Positions 1 through 8,400 of a DNA stretch of 64,000 nucleotides are shown one piece after another. This stretch comes from Paludibacteraceae bacterium (GTDB taxonomy: Bacteria; Bacteroidota; Bacteroidia; Bacteroidales; Paludibacteraceae): assembly GCA_905233375.1 (NCBI GenBank), contig CAJOEJ010000018.1, forward strand, positions 1 to 64,000, in the 5' to 3' direction. Every line of letters starts with the position of its first letter. The stretch's first letter is position 1. A model generated the notes under the pieces. That model was not told the origin of the DNA. It ran no database searches and saw only the letters and a list, made by a program, of their open reading frames with translations. The position numbers and the translations under genes were made by a program.

Positions 1-23
1 TGCAAGTAATTAAGCATAAGAAT

Positions 24-596
24 TTATTCCCATGGTTTAATTCGTTTGTAACGAGCTATTTCATCCCCGGCTCCGTCTTTACACCAACCGATAGGAAACA
101 TATAGCAATCTCCGCTATGCAATACAATTTGCATAAAGTTTTGCTCTCTTCTCAATTCCTTGATATCGTACCAACTAACATCTATATGATATCGGCCAAG
201 ATGCCGTAGAGAAATTTTACTTTCTCTATTTGGCATTTTTGTTGCATGTTCGATAACTAAACGTTCTTTTGAAATAGTTATTCTTGCACCTAAAAATGAG
301 CCTGACCAGCATCCAACTATTATACCAATAATGGTAATAATAATAGAGCATGCAATATAAAGAAGGTTGAAACCTTCGGTTATCATCCACCCAAAGAGGT
401 ATACTACAAAAATAATATCACCAAGTGCTATCAAGAAAAGAAATAATGCAACGCCCCAAGGTCTATACGATTTCGGCTCCTGAGATTTTTTGTCTTTCTT
501 TTTGTTGTTTTTCTTGAGTTTTTTTCTTAATAAGGGCGTAATGGCGAGGGCAATTGCCCCGCCGATTATGCCACCTATTACACCATATGCTGCCAT
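24..596 (-). CDS. Three-segment membrane protein of unknown function
   Basis: Not recognised. The 190-residue product has a glycine/alanine-rich hydrophobic N-terminal segment (about residues 3-20), a lysine-rich cytoplasmic-looking stretch (24-36), two further membrane segments (about 47-70 and 76-97), and a soluble C-terminal domain of about 90 residues. The open frame runs upstream to 710, but that extension lies inside the preceding gene. The ATG at 596 falls two bases after that gene's stop, so the two are probably one transcript from the promoter at 1261-1291. The C-terminal domain may be PH-like; this is only a guess. Confidence 0.7.
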   Translation of the reverse strand: MAAYGVIGGIIGGAIALAITPLLRKKLKKNNKKKDKKSQEPKSYRPWGVALFLFLIALGDIIFVVYLFGWMITEGFNLLYIACSIIITIIGIIVGCWSGSFLGARITISKERLVIEHATKMPNRESKISLRHLGRYHIDVSWYDIKELRREQNFMQIVLHSGDCYMFPIGWCKDGAGDEIARYKRIKPWE

Positions 597-598
597 AT

Positions 599-1234
599 TT
601 ATTCTATTGTTATTGGTTCGCCGAGGAAATGAGGTTGTTTGCAGGTATAGACATCCATTACTGCTTTTGTTCGAGCAAGCCATTCGCGCACGGTCATACG
701 GATTTGCCACCGACGTAATTGTACATCGCGCGCATTGAAAGCCACCACGTCGAGGCCTTTTCGGGTAGCGATATACAGCGCACGCTCGTTATGAAAAGGC
801 TGCGAAATGACGGTAAAAGACGAAAGCCCGAAGACTTCTTTGGCACGAACCATCGAATCGTACGTACGGAAACCTGCGTAGTCGAGATAAATGACGCTAT
901 CGGGCACACCAGCGGCGATGAGATCTTCTTTGATACAGGTCGGTTCGTCGTACGTCGTGCGCGAGTTGTCTCCGCTAACCAGGATGCGCTCTATCTTGCC
1001 CGCTTTGTAGAGTGCCGCACATGCTTCTATTCGATTAAGGTAGAACGGATTAGGGTTTCCTCTTCTGCCTTTCGGGTTTGTACCAAGAAGCACGCTGACA
1101 CGATTATACGGAATAGCCTCAACGTCATCGTACATTCTATCAGTAGCAGTATTGATGACCGCCCGGTTGCAGCAAATGACACCTATCGTCAAAATGGCAA
1201 TTATGGAGAGGAATATGTAGAGAAGGCGTTTCAT
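599..1234 (-). CDS. SanA/YdcF-like DUF218 membrane-anchored protein
   Basis: A 211-residue protein with one N-terminal membrane segment (about residues 3-22) followed by a DUF218 domain. Family landmarks are a VLLGT strand near 48, ILVSGDN near 84, an AGFRTYDSMVRA helix start near 119 and VISQPFHNERAL near 139. The family includes SanA and ElyC, envelope-integrity proteins of uncertain chemistry, acting on the periplasmic side of the inner membrane. The ATG at 1234 was chosen over a longer frame to 1315 because the extra residues would be encoded by the promoter region. The gene is first in a two-gene leftward unit. Its 5' end and promoter are duplicated upstream of the lipoprotein at 5021-6124. 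Confidence 0.85.
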   Translation of the reverse strand: MKRLLYIFLSIIAILTIGVICCNRAVINTATDRMYDDVEAIPYNRVSVLLGTNPKGRRGNPNPFYLNRIEACAALYKAGKIERILVSGDNSRTTYDEPTCIKEDLIAAGVPDSVIYLDYAGFRTYDSMVRAKEVFGLSSFTVISQPFHNERALYIATRKGLDVVAFNARDVQLRRWQIRMTVREWLARTKAVMDVYTCKQPHFLGEPITIE

Positions 1235-1318
1235 AGGGATGAAGTATAAATTTTCGACGACAAAGGTACTATTTATTTTTGATATATGCAAGAAAAATCG
1301 TTCTAAACTGCACAAAAT
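1208..1318 (-). repeat. Duplicated promoter/start block, copy 1
   Basis: About 110 bp covering the first codons of the SanA-like gene, its promoter and one upstream TTCTAAACTGCACAAAAT element. It matches 6098-6209 almost base for base apart from a few differences just inside the coding start, one substitution and one indel. Confidence 0.85.
1261..1291 (-). promoter_or_regulatory. Promoter of the SanA-like gene
   Basis: On the minus strand TTG (1289-1291), 20 bp, TACCTTTG (1261-1268), matching the Bacteroidota TTTG/TAnnTTTG consensus. Confidence 0.85.
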
Positions 1319-1320
1319 TT

Positions 1321-1926
1321 CTAATCTATAGCTTCAACTAAAACGGGCTCTGGGAACATCATTTTAAGCCGCAAGATTTGAAAGATATTATAATTATCCC
1401 GCACAACCAAACGATAAGTAAAATCTTTTGCCTTACCACAATCACCGGACGACTCCTGATAATCTAAATAATCATAATCTACATCAACAAGATTGTCAAA
1501 CATGTAAATATCAGTTGCTTCCATATAACATTCGAACATATCTAAATCATAATAAAAATGATGAATAGTATAATTATATTTTTTACGATACTCATAGTAA
1601 GGTAAGTATCTATACATAAAATATGCGAGATGGTTTAATTGTTTTCGAGGGAAATAGGTCATCTCAGGTATGCCGATTTCCACAACTGATATATATGGAA
1701 ACACATCATCTCGATGCGTCCAATTAGAATCATTGCAATAACATAGAGCACTATCGGGACAAACATACCATCTATCGTTCTGATCTTCAAACTCTACAAG
1801 AACAGGGTTTTCTATCTTCATTGTTCCCACATAGTAGCGATAGGATCTACCTTGTTGCATAGTATTGTTACAAGAACATAATCCTAAAAAATATATAAAC
1901 AAGACAATTTGTTTTACTCGAACCAT
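1321..1926 (-). CDS. Hypothetical lipoprotein, tyrosine-rich
   Basis: Not recognised. 201 residues with a short signal sequence ending in a lipobox (LGLCSC; Cys near residue 18), so probably lipidated and exported. The mature part is unusually rich in Tyr, Asp and aromatic residues, with no repeat or catalytic motif that I can see. It stands alone between the SanA-like promoter and the AAA ATPase gene, all leftward. The codons are AT-rich like its neighbours. Confidence 0.7.
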   Translation of the reverse strand: MVRVKQIVLFIYFLGLCSCNNTMQQGRSYRYYVGTMKIENPVLVEFEDQNDRWYVCPDSALCYCNDSNWTHRDDVFPYISVVEIGIPEMTYFPRKQLNHLAYFMYRYLPYYEYRKKYNYTIHHFYYDLDMFECYMEATDIYMFDNLVDVDYDYLDYQESSGDCGKAKDFTYRLVVRDNYNIFQILRLKMMFPEPVLVEAID

Positions 1927-1985
1927 GATTTTATTTTTTGTAAGGTATTTGGTTGGCTATCAATTCACCATATGGGGCATTAGTT

Positions 1986-3353
1986 TCAAAACATCAACTC
2001 CTCCTCATCCATCTCCGATGCCTCTATCGCATGCATAAACATCGCAAAATACACCGGCAGATACCATATCTTCCTCTCGCGCTTCACCTCACGTTCATTC
2101 GACAACACCACCGCGTCCTCGATCTTATAATCCGGATTCGTTACAAAATTAGTCAGCGCACTATGCACCGTATAATCCTTACCGGATTTCACTTCCACCG
2201 GCATCACACGACACCCCTCCGTATCATCGATCATATAATCCACCTCGCCCTTCGATCGGTTGTCGTAGTAGAACAGTTTATGTCCATGCGCAGCCAACTC
2301 CTGTGCCACCGCACTCTCATATACCGCACCCAGGTTCACGCTCTTCTCCGTCTCCATCACGGCCTTGATCGACAATCCGTACAGCACACTTGTCAGCAGA
2401 CCCACGTCGTTCAGATACAGCTTCAGCAAGTTCTTTTGCAGTGACTCCGACAGCGGATAACGCGGATTCGATATCGCATGCACAGCCAACGCTACTCCCG
2501 CAAACACCAGATAATCAAACTCCTCCTTGTAGTTGTCGAACCGATCCCCTTTCTTCTCCTGAATATCCTTCACCACCACGCGCTTCTTCTTGTTCTCCAT
2601 CTGACTCGGTATCATGTCGTAGATCCGCTGGATGTACAACTTCTTCTCCGCAGCCTCCTCGTATTGCACCGCATCCTGCTTGTACAGGTCCATTATCGCA
2701 TTCTGCACCTCTCGCACTTTCGCGATGTTATGCGTCTTCAGATACTCATTCACCACATCCGGCAGTCCTCCCACCAGCAGGTATCGCTTGAATAGCGACA
2801 GCACATACTCATGCTGCTCCTTGCTTAGACTCTCCTTCTGGTCGTATGCCTCACGCAGTCGACGCAATGCCTCCTCGCCATAACCGTTCGCTATCAGCCA
2901 CTCCTCAAAATCCAACTGGTACATCCGCTTACGGATCACACTCCCCACCGGTATCGACTTCGTCTTCTTCAGCGTCAAACCTAACAAACTCCCACTCGCA
3001 ATGAACCGGTACCGCTTGTCTTGTCGGAAGAACTTCAGCAGCGTCAGGTATTGCGGATAATGCTGGATCTCGTCCAGGAACACCAACGTGTCGCTGTATT
3101 CATGCAACTCGTTTCCGGCTACCGAACTCAACGCAAAATAGAAGTCATTCACATCGTGGATGTTCTTGAACAGCTGTGGTCCTTCATCGTCTTGCACGAA
3201 GTTCACTTCGATGAAGTGCTTGTATACTTGCTTGCCCACCTCACGAATGATGAACGACTTTCCTATCTGTCGTGCACCTTCTATGATCAGTATCTTATCA
3301 TTCTCCGAACGCAGATACTCCTCCAAATATCCCGAAATCTTGCGGTACAACAT
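1986..3353 (-). CDS. AAA ATPase with C-terminal DUF4143 (ExoVII/DEXX-like fold)
   Basis: 455 residues. The N-terminal AAA_14 domain shows a Walker A (GARQIGKS, about 26-33), a Walker B (LVFLDEIQ, about 90-97) and a FIASGSLLG sensor-like strand near 117. The C-terminal DUF4143 region ends in a PD-(D/E)XK-like pattern, with GEVDYMI near 355 and PVEVKSGKDY near 375. Proteins of this family are abundant in Bacteroidales; their cellular role is unsettled, with defence or transposition-related roles proposed. The gene is monocistronic with its own promoter, which is overlaid by three phased direct repeats (3361-3439), suggesting autoregulation. The length is normal for the family, with no frameshift. 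Confidence 0.9.
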   Translation of the reverse strand: MLYRKISGYLEEYLRSENDKILIIEGARQIGKSFIIREVGKQVYKHFIEVNFVQDDEGPQLFKNIHDVNDFYFALSSVAGNELHEYSDTLVFLDEIQHYPQYLTLLKFFRQDKRYRFIASGSLLGLTLKKTKSIPVGSVIRKRMYQLDFEEWLIANGYGEEALRRLREAYDQKESLSKEQHEYVLSLFKRYLLVGGLPDVVNEYLKTHNIAKVREVQNAIMDLYKQDAVQYEEAAEKKLYIQRIYDMIPSQMENKKKRVVVKDIQEKKGDRFDNYKEEFDYLVFAGVALAVHAISNPRYPLSESLQKNLLKLYLNDVGLLTSVLYGLSIKAVMETEKSVNLGAVYESAVAQELAAHGHKLFYYDNRSKGEVDYMIDDTEGCRVMPVEVKSGKDYTVHSALTNFVTNPDYKIEDAVVLSNEREVKRERKIWYLPVYFAMFMHAIEASEMDEEELMF

Positions 3354-3360
3354 ACGCTTT

Positions 3361-3439
3361 TACACTTTTCAATACTTTTTCACGCTGCAAAATTACACTT
3401 TTCAATTGAATTATGCAAATATTTTTTACACTTTTCAAT
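3361..3439 (-). promoter_or_regulatory. Three 13-bp direct repeats at exact 33-bp spacing over the ATPase promoter
   Basis: TACACTTTTCAAT occurs at 3361-3373, 3394-3406 and 3427-3439 (ATTGAAAAGTGTA on the coding strand). The spacing is exactly 33 bp, about three helical turns, so all copies lie on one DNA face. The middle copy overlaps the -7 box and the third lies just upstream of the -33 element. This looks like an operator array. Confidence 0.75.
3388..3418 (-). promoter_or_regulatory. Promoter of the AAA ATPase gene
   Basis: Minus strand TTG (3416-3418), 20 bp, TAATTTTG (3388-3395). The start codon is about 35 bp downstream. Confidence 0.8.
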
Positions 3440-3481
3440 AAAAATCTTCATTTTTAACCAGAAATGCCGGGAAGGAGCACT

Positions 3482-4030
3482 TTATTTAGTCTTCGTTTGT
3501 AACTTATGTATTGTACACGAACTTAAACACTGCCATATGTAATCACATATTTCGATGGGCAAACCTGGAGGCACCTCCGTTATCGAAAACATATAACGTT
3601 CTTGCTTACAGGGATTTTCGCTTATGCAAGTAAGTTCGAAAGGTAAATTGTTCATCTGAAGAATAGGGTTATACGATTTCTTTCTCTTATTTCGTTTTAC
3701 TCGCCCATCCCAAAATCGTTGCACTACGATAGGAGATAGGCGCTGATTATCATCAATGATCTCGTCTAAAATAAATTCATAAGCGACCTGACTTCCTTTG
3801 ATACGATATTGCTTGACACATGTTTTCTGGTAGTCATTCAATAATGTGTCATAAACAAGAAAATTCTCAGTATATAATCCATCTACGCAGATGATTTCAT
3901 AGCCAAGCCCTATTTGACTTATCAGCCGAAGGGTTTGAGTAGATGGAACTTGCGCGTATAACTGCAGACCTGGACTTTCCAAACACAATAGTATTTTGAA
4001 AGTAAATAATAGTACAACGTTGTATCTCAT
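3482..4030 (-). CDS. Hypothetical secreted protein
   Basis: Not recognised. 182 residues with a plausible Sec signal peptide (MRYNVVLLFTFKILL..., cleavage perhaps after LYA, about residue 26) and no lipobox. The mature part contains three or four cysteines and no motif I can assign. It lies downstream of the membrane protein at 4114-5013 on the same strand with an 83-bp gap. No consensus promoter is clear in that gap, so it may be read from upstream. Confidence 0.6.
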   Translation of the reverse strand: MRYNVVLLFTFKILLCLESPGLQLYAQVPSTQTLRLISQIGLGYEIICVDGLYTENFLVYDTLLNDYQKTCVKQYRIKGSQVAYEFILDEIIDDNQRLSPIVVQRFWDGRVKRNKRKKSYNPILQMNNLPFELTCISENPCKQERYMFSITEVPPGLPIEICDYIWQCLSSCTIHKLQTKTK

Positions 4031-4113
4031 TTAATTTTGGGTAATTATTATGATTAAACGTCTCATTTTGACAACTACTCACTTATATGACGCTGCAAAG
4101 GTCGATTGCTCGA

Positions 4114-5013
4114 TTAATGGAATGCGGAATACTGGGTACTATCAGGCCAAAAGGCGAATTTATACTCTCCATTTTTTGTCTGATAGTTTCCGGACTGATG
4201 ATACTCGACTTGTTTATGGAAATAGACGAGGAGACTATCTACTGGTTCCAAATAGGGTTCATTTTCATGGTAATCATAATACTCTATACCGGGATAGGAT
4301 CCGTTGATATGGGAAACGCCGTCCTTTGTCACCGATGTATATTGCAAAACAGCTCCGGACGAGATGCCGTCATGGTCATAATGATAAGAAAAATGCGCCT
4401 TCCATTGTTCCGCCGGAAAATCCGCATAGAACCAATACTGTCCGGGAGAATCTTCGTATATCGCCACAAGCGGATATTTAGGCGAGACCGCTTTGATTTT
4501 GTGTGCTTTTTTATCCACATAAATGGCAGAATGTCCCGCTGAATCAACCGTCAGTTCCCAATCGTCTGTTCCGTTCGGCAACTTGATATAATTGGAGCGC
4601 GGAGAAAAGAAAGAAGTGTACTCCTCAAAGATGATATACTCCTGCCAAACGGTCATCGTATTGTTGTCCGGCAAGGTGTAGTAATAACGAACCTGATTGT
4701 TTTGTACCTCCCAATACACGATGCCGGCAATAGGAGTTAGTAACGCGATGACAGCCCAGGGAAATAAGATCTTTTGTTGTATAGAAGCGAGTCGGTACGT
4801 ATCCGCGATCACATAGATCAATCCGGCCAACAAACCTAAGACAGGCAAGATCAATAGCAAACCAAACAAAATAAACATTAACCAAAATGCTATTCCTATT
4901 TGCAAAGAAGCCGTAAGGGCGGCTATATCCACAACAGTCGCAAAAAGGAGAATTATCAGATGAGGCCAGTAATTATGCTCCGAGGTCTTTATGAATGATA
5001 GGATGTGTTTCAT
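4114..5013 (-). CDS. Hypothetical protein, three N-terminal membrane segments plus soluble domain
   Basis: Not recognised. 299 residues: hydrophobic segments at about 16-35, 40-70 and 82-100, then an aromatic-rich soluble region of about 190 residues that probably faces the periplasm. The ATG at 5013 is preferred to the one at 5031 or the frame start at 5055. It sits 7 bp after the stop of the upstream lipoprotein gene and shares the CCCTATGAAA-type context seen at the neighbouring starts, whereas the longer starts overlap that gene. It is probably co-transcribed with the lipoprotein from the promoter at 6152-6182. Confidence 0.65.
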   Translation of the reverse strand: MKHILSFIKTSEHNYWPHLIILLFATVVDIAALTASLQIGIAFWLMFILFGLLLILPVLGLLAGLIYVIADTYRLASIQQKILFPWAVIALLTPIAGIVYWEVQNNQVRYYYTLPDNNTMTVWQEYIIFEEYTSFFSPRSNYIKLPNGTDDWELTVDSAGHSAIYVDKKAHKIKAVSPKYPLVAIYEDSPGQYWFYADFPAEQWKAHFSYHYDHDGISSGAVLQYTSVTKDGVSHINGSYPGIEYYDYHENEPYLEPVDSLLVYFHKQVEYHQSGNYQTKNGEYKFAFWPDSTQYSAFH

Positions 5014-5020
5014 AGGGGGA

Positions 5021-6124
5021 TTATTTTTCATTACTGTGATACCAATCCCAATCATACGGTTTCTCGGCGTACTTGCTGACTATGGGTAAGAACCGTACAC
5101 GCTCGGGTTCTTCATAATACGCCTCATAGAGATTTTCGGGATACATTGTTTTTTTGTACGCTTGTTTGGTTTCGAATATCTCCTCCATAAAATGATATGC
5201 CCAATCATCATCGTAAGCCATAACGGCTTTGAACAACACAACAAGTCTGCCGTAATCGATATATCTGCGTTTCAGTTCATAATCGCGTATTTCTTCCAAC
5301 AGAGGTATAAAATCAGCATCCTGCCAGTTTTTTAATCCAGCTAACGCGAAATTAGTTTTTTCTTCACATTCTCCACGACAAGCCCCCTCTCGATCCAAGC
5401 CTTTCTTGTATTGTTTTAGGGCGGCAATAAACAAGTCTTTATCGGACTCTTTCTTGTACTGAGCGAGTTCGACAAGCATGTTGTCATGTCCTCCCAAATA
5501 CAATTCCCGTATTCTGTCATACATCTCCAATGTATCCGACAAACGACAAACAGAAGACCAGACTTGAAAATCGAGATGTGACAAGCCGGGAGTAAAGGCT
5601 ATCAAACTATCCAGCTGGAATAGTTGTTGCGGCGAGAATAAAGAATCAGACAGTGAGGTGCTAATCATATATTCAGCAACATTCCACGTCCAGATAACAT
5701 CATATGAAGGTCCGCTAAATGTTGCATTATCTTTGATGCCAGCACACACAATAGGGAAGCAAGCTTTATGGCGTTTTTCCGCCAATACGGAGAATGCAAA
5801 CGCACGCAATGCGGGCACAGAGGAGAAACGCGCCATCGAACATAACTCTCTGTCCGTCGCAACAGCTTTGATTTTTTCTTGCACGTACCATCCCGGATAG
5901 GTGTCTGCCCATCCATCACTCTCCGTCTGATAAAAAACATTCCCCATCTTGGTCATTTCCTCTTTGGACGGAAAATCACCAGTACCGAATATGGAATCGA
6001 TATTGAGAATCAGCGTATCGTCCATAGATATAGACTTTTCCGGGCAAAGACCCTTAGACGAATTGTTTTTGTGACAAGCCGTTAGGCATAAACAAGCGAG
6101 GAATATGTAGATTTGGTGTTTCAT
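5021..6124 (-). CDS. Hypothetical lipoprotein
   Basis: Not recognised. 367 residues beginning with a lipoprotein signal (MKHQIYIFLACLCLTAC; lipobox LTAC, Cys at 17). The body looks alpha-helical with HEAT-like helical pairs, and there is a cysteine pair near the middle (EGACRGECEE). The ATG at 6124 was chosen because the frame to 6154 runs into the promoter. Its N-terminal codons and promoter are a copy of those of the SanA-like gene (1208-1318), although the mature proteins are unrelated. It is the first gene of a two- or three-gene leftward unit. Confidence 0.7.
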   Translation of the reverse strand: MKHQIYIFLACLCLTACHKNNSSKGLCPEKSISMDDTLILNIDSIFGTGDFPSKEEMTKMGNVFYQTESDGWADTYPGWYVQEKIKAVATDRELCSMARFSSVPALRAFAFSVLAEKRHKACFPIVCAGIKDNATFSGPSYDVIWTWNVAEYMISTSLSDSLFSPQQLFQLDSLIAFTPGLSHLDFQVWSSVCRLSDTLEMYDRIRELYLGGHDNMLVELAQYKKESDKDLFIAALKQYKKGLDREGACRGECEEKTNFALAGLKNWQDADFIPLLEEIRDYELKRRYIDYGRLVVLFKAVMAYDDDWAYHFMEEIFETKQAYKKTMYPENLYEAYYEEPERVRFLPIVSKYAEKPYDWDWYHSNEK

Positions 6125-6209
6125 AGGGATAAAGTATAAATTTTTCGACGACAAAGGTACTATTTATTTTTGATATATGCAAGAAAAATCGTTCTAAACT
6201 GCACAAAAT
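6098..6209 (-). repeat. Duplicated promoter/start block, copy 2
   Basis: Counterpart of 1208-1318. It shares GAGGAATATGTAG inside the start of the coding region, then the start codon context, promoter and upstream element. Confidence 0.85.
6152..6182 (-). promoter_or_regulatory. Promoter of the lipoprotein operon
   Basis: Minus strand TTG (6180-6182), 20 bp, TACCTTTG (6152-6159). Confidence 0.85.
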
Positions 6210-6246
6210 CGGCATTTCGCAAGTTCTAAACTGCACAAAATCGGCA
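6192..6246 (-). repeat. 32-bp-spaced direct repeats upstream of the promoter
   Basis: A 23-bp unit beginning TTCTAAACTGCACAAAAT and ending CGGCA is present at 6192-6214 and 6224-6246, start to start 32 bp. A single shortened copy lies at 1301-1318. The position just upstream of -33 suggests a regulator site. Confidence 0.75.
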
Positions 6247-6450
6247 ACTTTGCAATTTTTCCTGTCTTCAGAATGCATTATTTTACAACTCTTGATTTAT
6301 TAGATTATGAGATTTCACCAAAACATCCGCTGCAAAGGTACGAAAAATATTTGATATGTGCAAATATTGATGAGAAAATATGCCTCTTTATGCCGGAATA
6401 GGCAGGTTTAAGAAAGGGCAGCACCGCAGGTCAACAACAAATCGGCAATC

Positions 6451-6688
6451 GTCGGATGACATCCGACCTAATGGACAAAATAGGCGGGATGGCATCCCAC
6501 CTAATGGATGAAGAAAAGGGGCGGGATAATATCCCGCGTAAAGGAAGAAAGGAAAGCCCGATAGTATCGGGGATAAAAGAAGAAAGAAAAAAGCCAGCCT
6601 GCTTAGTGGTCAAGCAGGCTGGAGTTCCGATAGATCGAGTTATCGGGTTATCGAAAAAGCGAATCTTAATCGACCAAACTTGGTCGAT
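6451..6688. repeat. Array of seven short inverted repeats
   Basis: Near-perfect palindromes: 6451-6467 (arms GTCGGATG/CATCCGAC, 1-nt centre), 6482-6502 (10-bp arms, one mismatch), 6521-6537 (GCGGGATA/TATCCCGC), 6557-6571 (CCCGATA/TATCGGG), 6594-6622, 6627-6646 and 6669-6688 (ATCGACCAA/TTGGTCGAT). Four share a GAT(G/A)-n-(C/T)ATC core with a one-base centre. Confidence 0.8.
6594..6622 (-). terminator. Rho-independent terminator of the TPR gene
   Basis: 11-bp stem CCAGCCTGCTT/AAGCAGGCTGG with a 7-nt loop. On the minus strand it is followed by CTTTTTTC, 136 bp beyond the TPR stop. Confidence 0.75.
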
Positions 6689-6757
6689 GCGGAGACCATG
6701 TGGATTAGAAAAAACACTCGTAAAACTCGCGAGCATAGGACAGCGCAGACATATTCT

Positions 6758-7624
6758 TTATTTCTTGTTGCGGCGTTTGAGTTCTTTTTTGAGAAATTTG
6801 ATATTGTTCTTAATGAGTTTATCTTTCGGAGCTGCTTTAGAGGCCTTCTGCATCCAAAAGAGCGCTTGCTCATAGTCTTCCTGCTGATAGTAGATAACCG
6901 CCTTGTCATTCAAGAAAACAGGAGACGACGGATAGTACTTGAGTGCCGTTTCCGTCAGTTGCATAGCTTCTGCATAAAATTCATTGGAAAGAAGCGTGTT
7001 CATCCGATCCTGGACTGTTTGAACTACCGGATCCGCTTCCTGCGGATCGAGATTATCGAGCGGCTCGTCCTTGGTATAAAGCCACGAACCGGTATGACGT
7101 GTGCTATATGCAAGAAGACGATCAAAGACAGCAATCATCCGTTCCAAGTCATCCGCGTACAGAAACGCCATTATTTCGCCCTGCCATATATCCAAACGCT
7201 CGGGATAGCGGATCAAAGCTCGCTCCAACCAATCGACGGATTGCTCAAAATGCAGGGTGTCCGTGAGCATATATCCCTGATACACATATCCGGCTATACC
7301 ACCTGTCGAATCACTCAAAGTCATAGCCTGATCTACATAAGGCGGCTTGCGGACAGACATTGTAATGCCGGAGAAAAAAGCACGGTTGTAATGGTAATTG
7401 AACTCACTAGTATATCTATCGGCACAGTCCGGACCAGATTGCTCCCATTGATCAAGATACTGGCGGATAAGCGGCATGGTATCTTTCTGTCCTGTTTGGG
7501 AGAACGAGTGGATTGTGTCAAATGCGGCGGAGAAGCCGTCATTCCAATCCGAGCAAGTTTTAACAACTGTTTGTCCGAATGCCATTAGCGGCATGAACAA
7601 GAACAAGAAAAAGAGGCGTTTCAT
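6758..7624 (-). CDS. Secreted TPR-containing protein
   Basis: 288 residues with a signal peptide (MKRLFFLFLFMPLMAFGQ, cleavage about residue 18). Helical tandem repeats of TPR type follow, clearest near the C-terminus (about residues 205-270, with NDKAVIYYQQEDYEQALFWM), ending in a basic tail. The ATG (7622-7624) overlaps the TGA of the AbiEii-like gene by the ATGA arrangement, so translation is probably coupled. A periplasmic TPR protein is an unexpected partner for a cytoplasmic toxin-antitoxin pair. No enzymatic motif is seen. Confidence 0.75.
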   Translation of the reverse strand: MKRLFFLFLFMPLMAFGQTVVKTCSDWNDGFSAAFDTIHSFSQTGQKDTMPLIRQYLDQWEQSGPDCADRYTSEFNYHYNRAFFSGITMSVRKPPYVDQAMTLSDSTGGIAGYVYQGYMLTDTLHFEQSVDWLERALIRYPERLDIWQGEIMAFLYADDLERMIAVFDRLLAYSTRHTGSWLYTKDEPLDNLDPQEADPVVQTVQDRMNTLLSNEFYAEAMQLTETALKYYPSSPVFLNDKAVIYYQQEDYEQALFWMQKASKAAPKDKLIKNNIKFLKKELKRRNKK

Positions 7625-8400
7625 AGGGCTATTGTTTCTATAAATCTCAATATTGTTTCACTTTTGCGGGTGTCGAAGAGGAGATGTTCAAAGTCGCGCT
7701 GTTTGGTTTTGAGGTCTGTTTTTGCGACCATCTCACGCAACGCGGCAGACAGTTGTTCTTTGTTGGTAATGCCTTTCTGTTTTTGAAGGAAGGTGTAGTC
7801 CGGCTCGGTGCGTTGCATCAGAAAGAGCACATCGTAGAAATCGCGACCTTTCTGGCGGGTAAGAAGCGCAGAGAGTTTCATAGACAGGAGCACGCTGAGC
7901 GGCGGAACAGGTACCGGAAAAGAGAAACCATTCCGTTGCACGATCGCCATTTCGCGCGGATAATCGATGCCTTGATCTTGTGCCTTTATCTTCATCAAAA
8001 AACGTTCTTCACGATGTCCGGTTAGTTGCAAATCAAAGAGCAATTCCGGAAAATAGACGTTACTGCGGAAAGCGGTAAGACGGGTATTCTCTTTATTGCG
8101 CAATTCGGCATTGAGACCTTGCAGTTGCAGGTACTTTACTAACTCGTCCGACATCTGCCGGAACTCATCTTCGCTCAATCCTTTGCAATCGAAGTCCAAG
8201 TCTTCGGAGAAACGGTCGATACCTTGAATAAGGCGTAAGTTTGTACCTCCGATAAAAACCATTTTGGCGGCATAAGGCGACCGGGCGATCCATTCCAACG
8301 CCAACAACTCCACGTACTCCTTGAGCATGTGCTTTTGAAAATTGGCGTTCTGCGCGATGTACGGCGGATAAAAACCGCGTATGTATTCCATGTCTATCAT
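7621..8400 (-). CDS. AbiEii-like nucleotidyltransferase (type IV toxin component)
   Basis: 259 residues. The nucleotidyltransferase core shows FIGGTNL near residue 50 and FSEDLDFD near 65-72, with a further acidic/basic motif in LSMKLSALLTRQKGRDFYDVLFL (in part) near 170-190, as expected for PF08843 (AbiEii/AbiGii). Family members transfer nucleotides to RNA targets and act as toxins or phage-abortive factors. The start overlaps the preceding AbiEi-like gene by 4 bp. Assignment as a toxin is by family and gene order, not tested. Confidence 0.85.
   Translation of the reverse strand: MIDMEYIRGFYPPYIAQNANFQKHMLKEYVELLALEWIARSPYAAKMVFIGGTNLRLIQGIDRFSEDLDFDCKGLSEDEFRQMSDELVKYLQLQGLNAELRNKENTRLTAFRSNVYFPELLFDLQLTGHREERFLMKIKAQDQGIDYPREMAIVQRNGFSFPVPVPPLSVLLSMKLSALLTRQKGRDFYDVLFLMQRTEPDYTFLQKQKGITNKEQLSAALREMVAKTDLKTKQRDFEHLLFDTRKSETILRFIETIAL

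Larger units (their letters stand above)
6247..6757. other. Non-coding spacer with an array of short perfect palindromes
   Basis: About 500 bp without a credible gene. It holds the palindrome array at 6451-6688 and, on the minus strand, the terminator of the TPR gene at 6594-6622. A further promoter-like CAAAGGTA lies near 6335 (minus strand). Open frames on both strands here are low-complexity and start inside palindromes. Confidence 0.7.

Noticed and set aside
6431..6875. Open frames on both strands of about 100-140 codons
   Set aside because: They run through palindromes and the TPR terminator, have low-complexity composition and no promoter or family resemblance.
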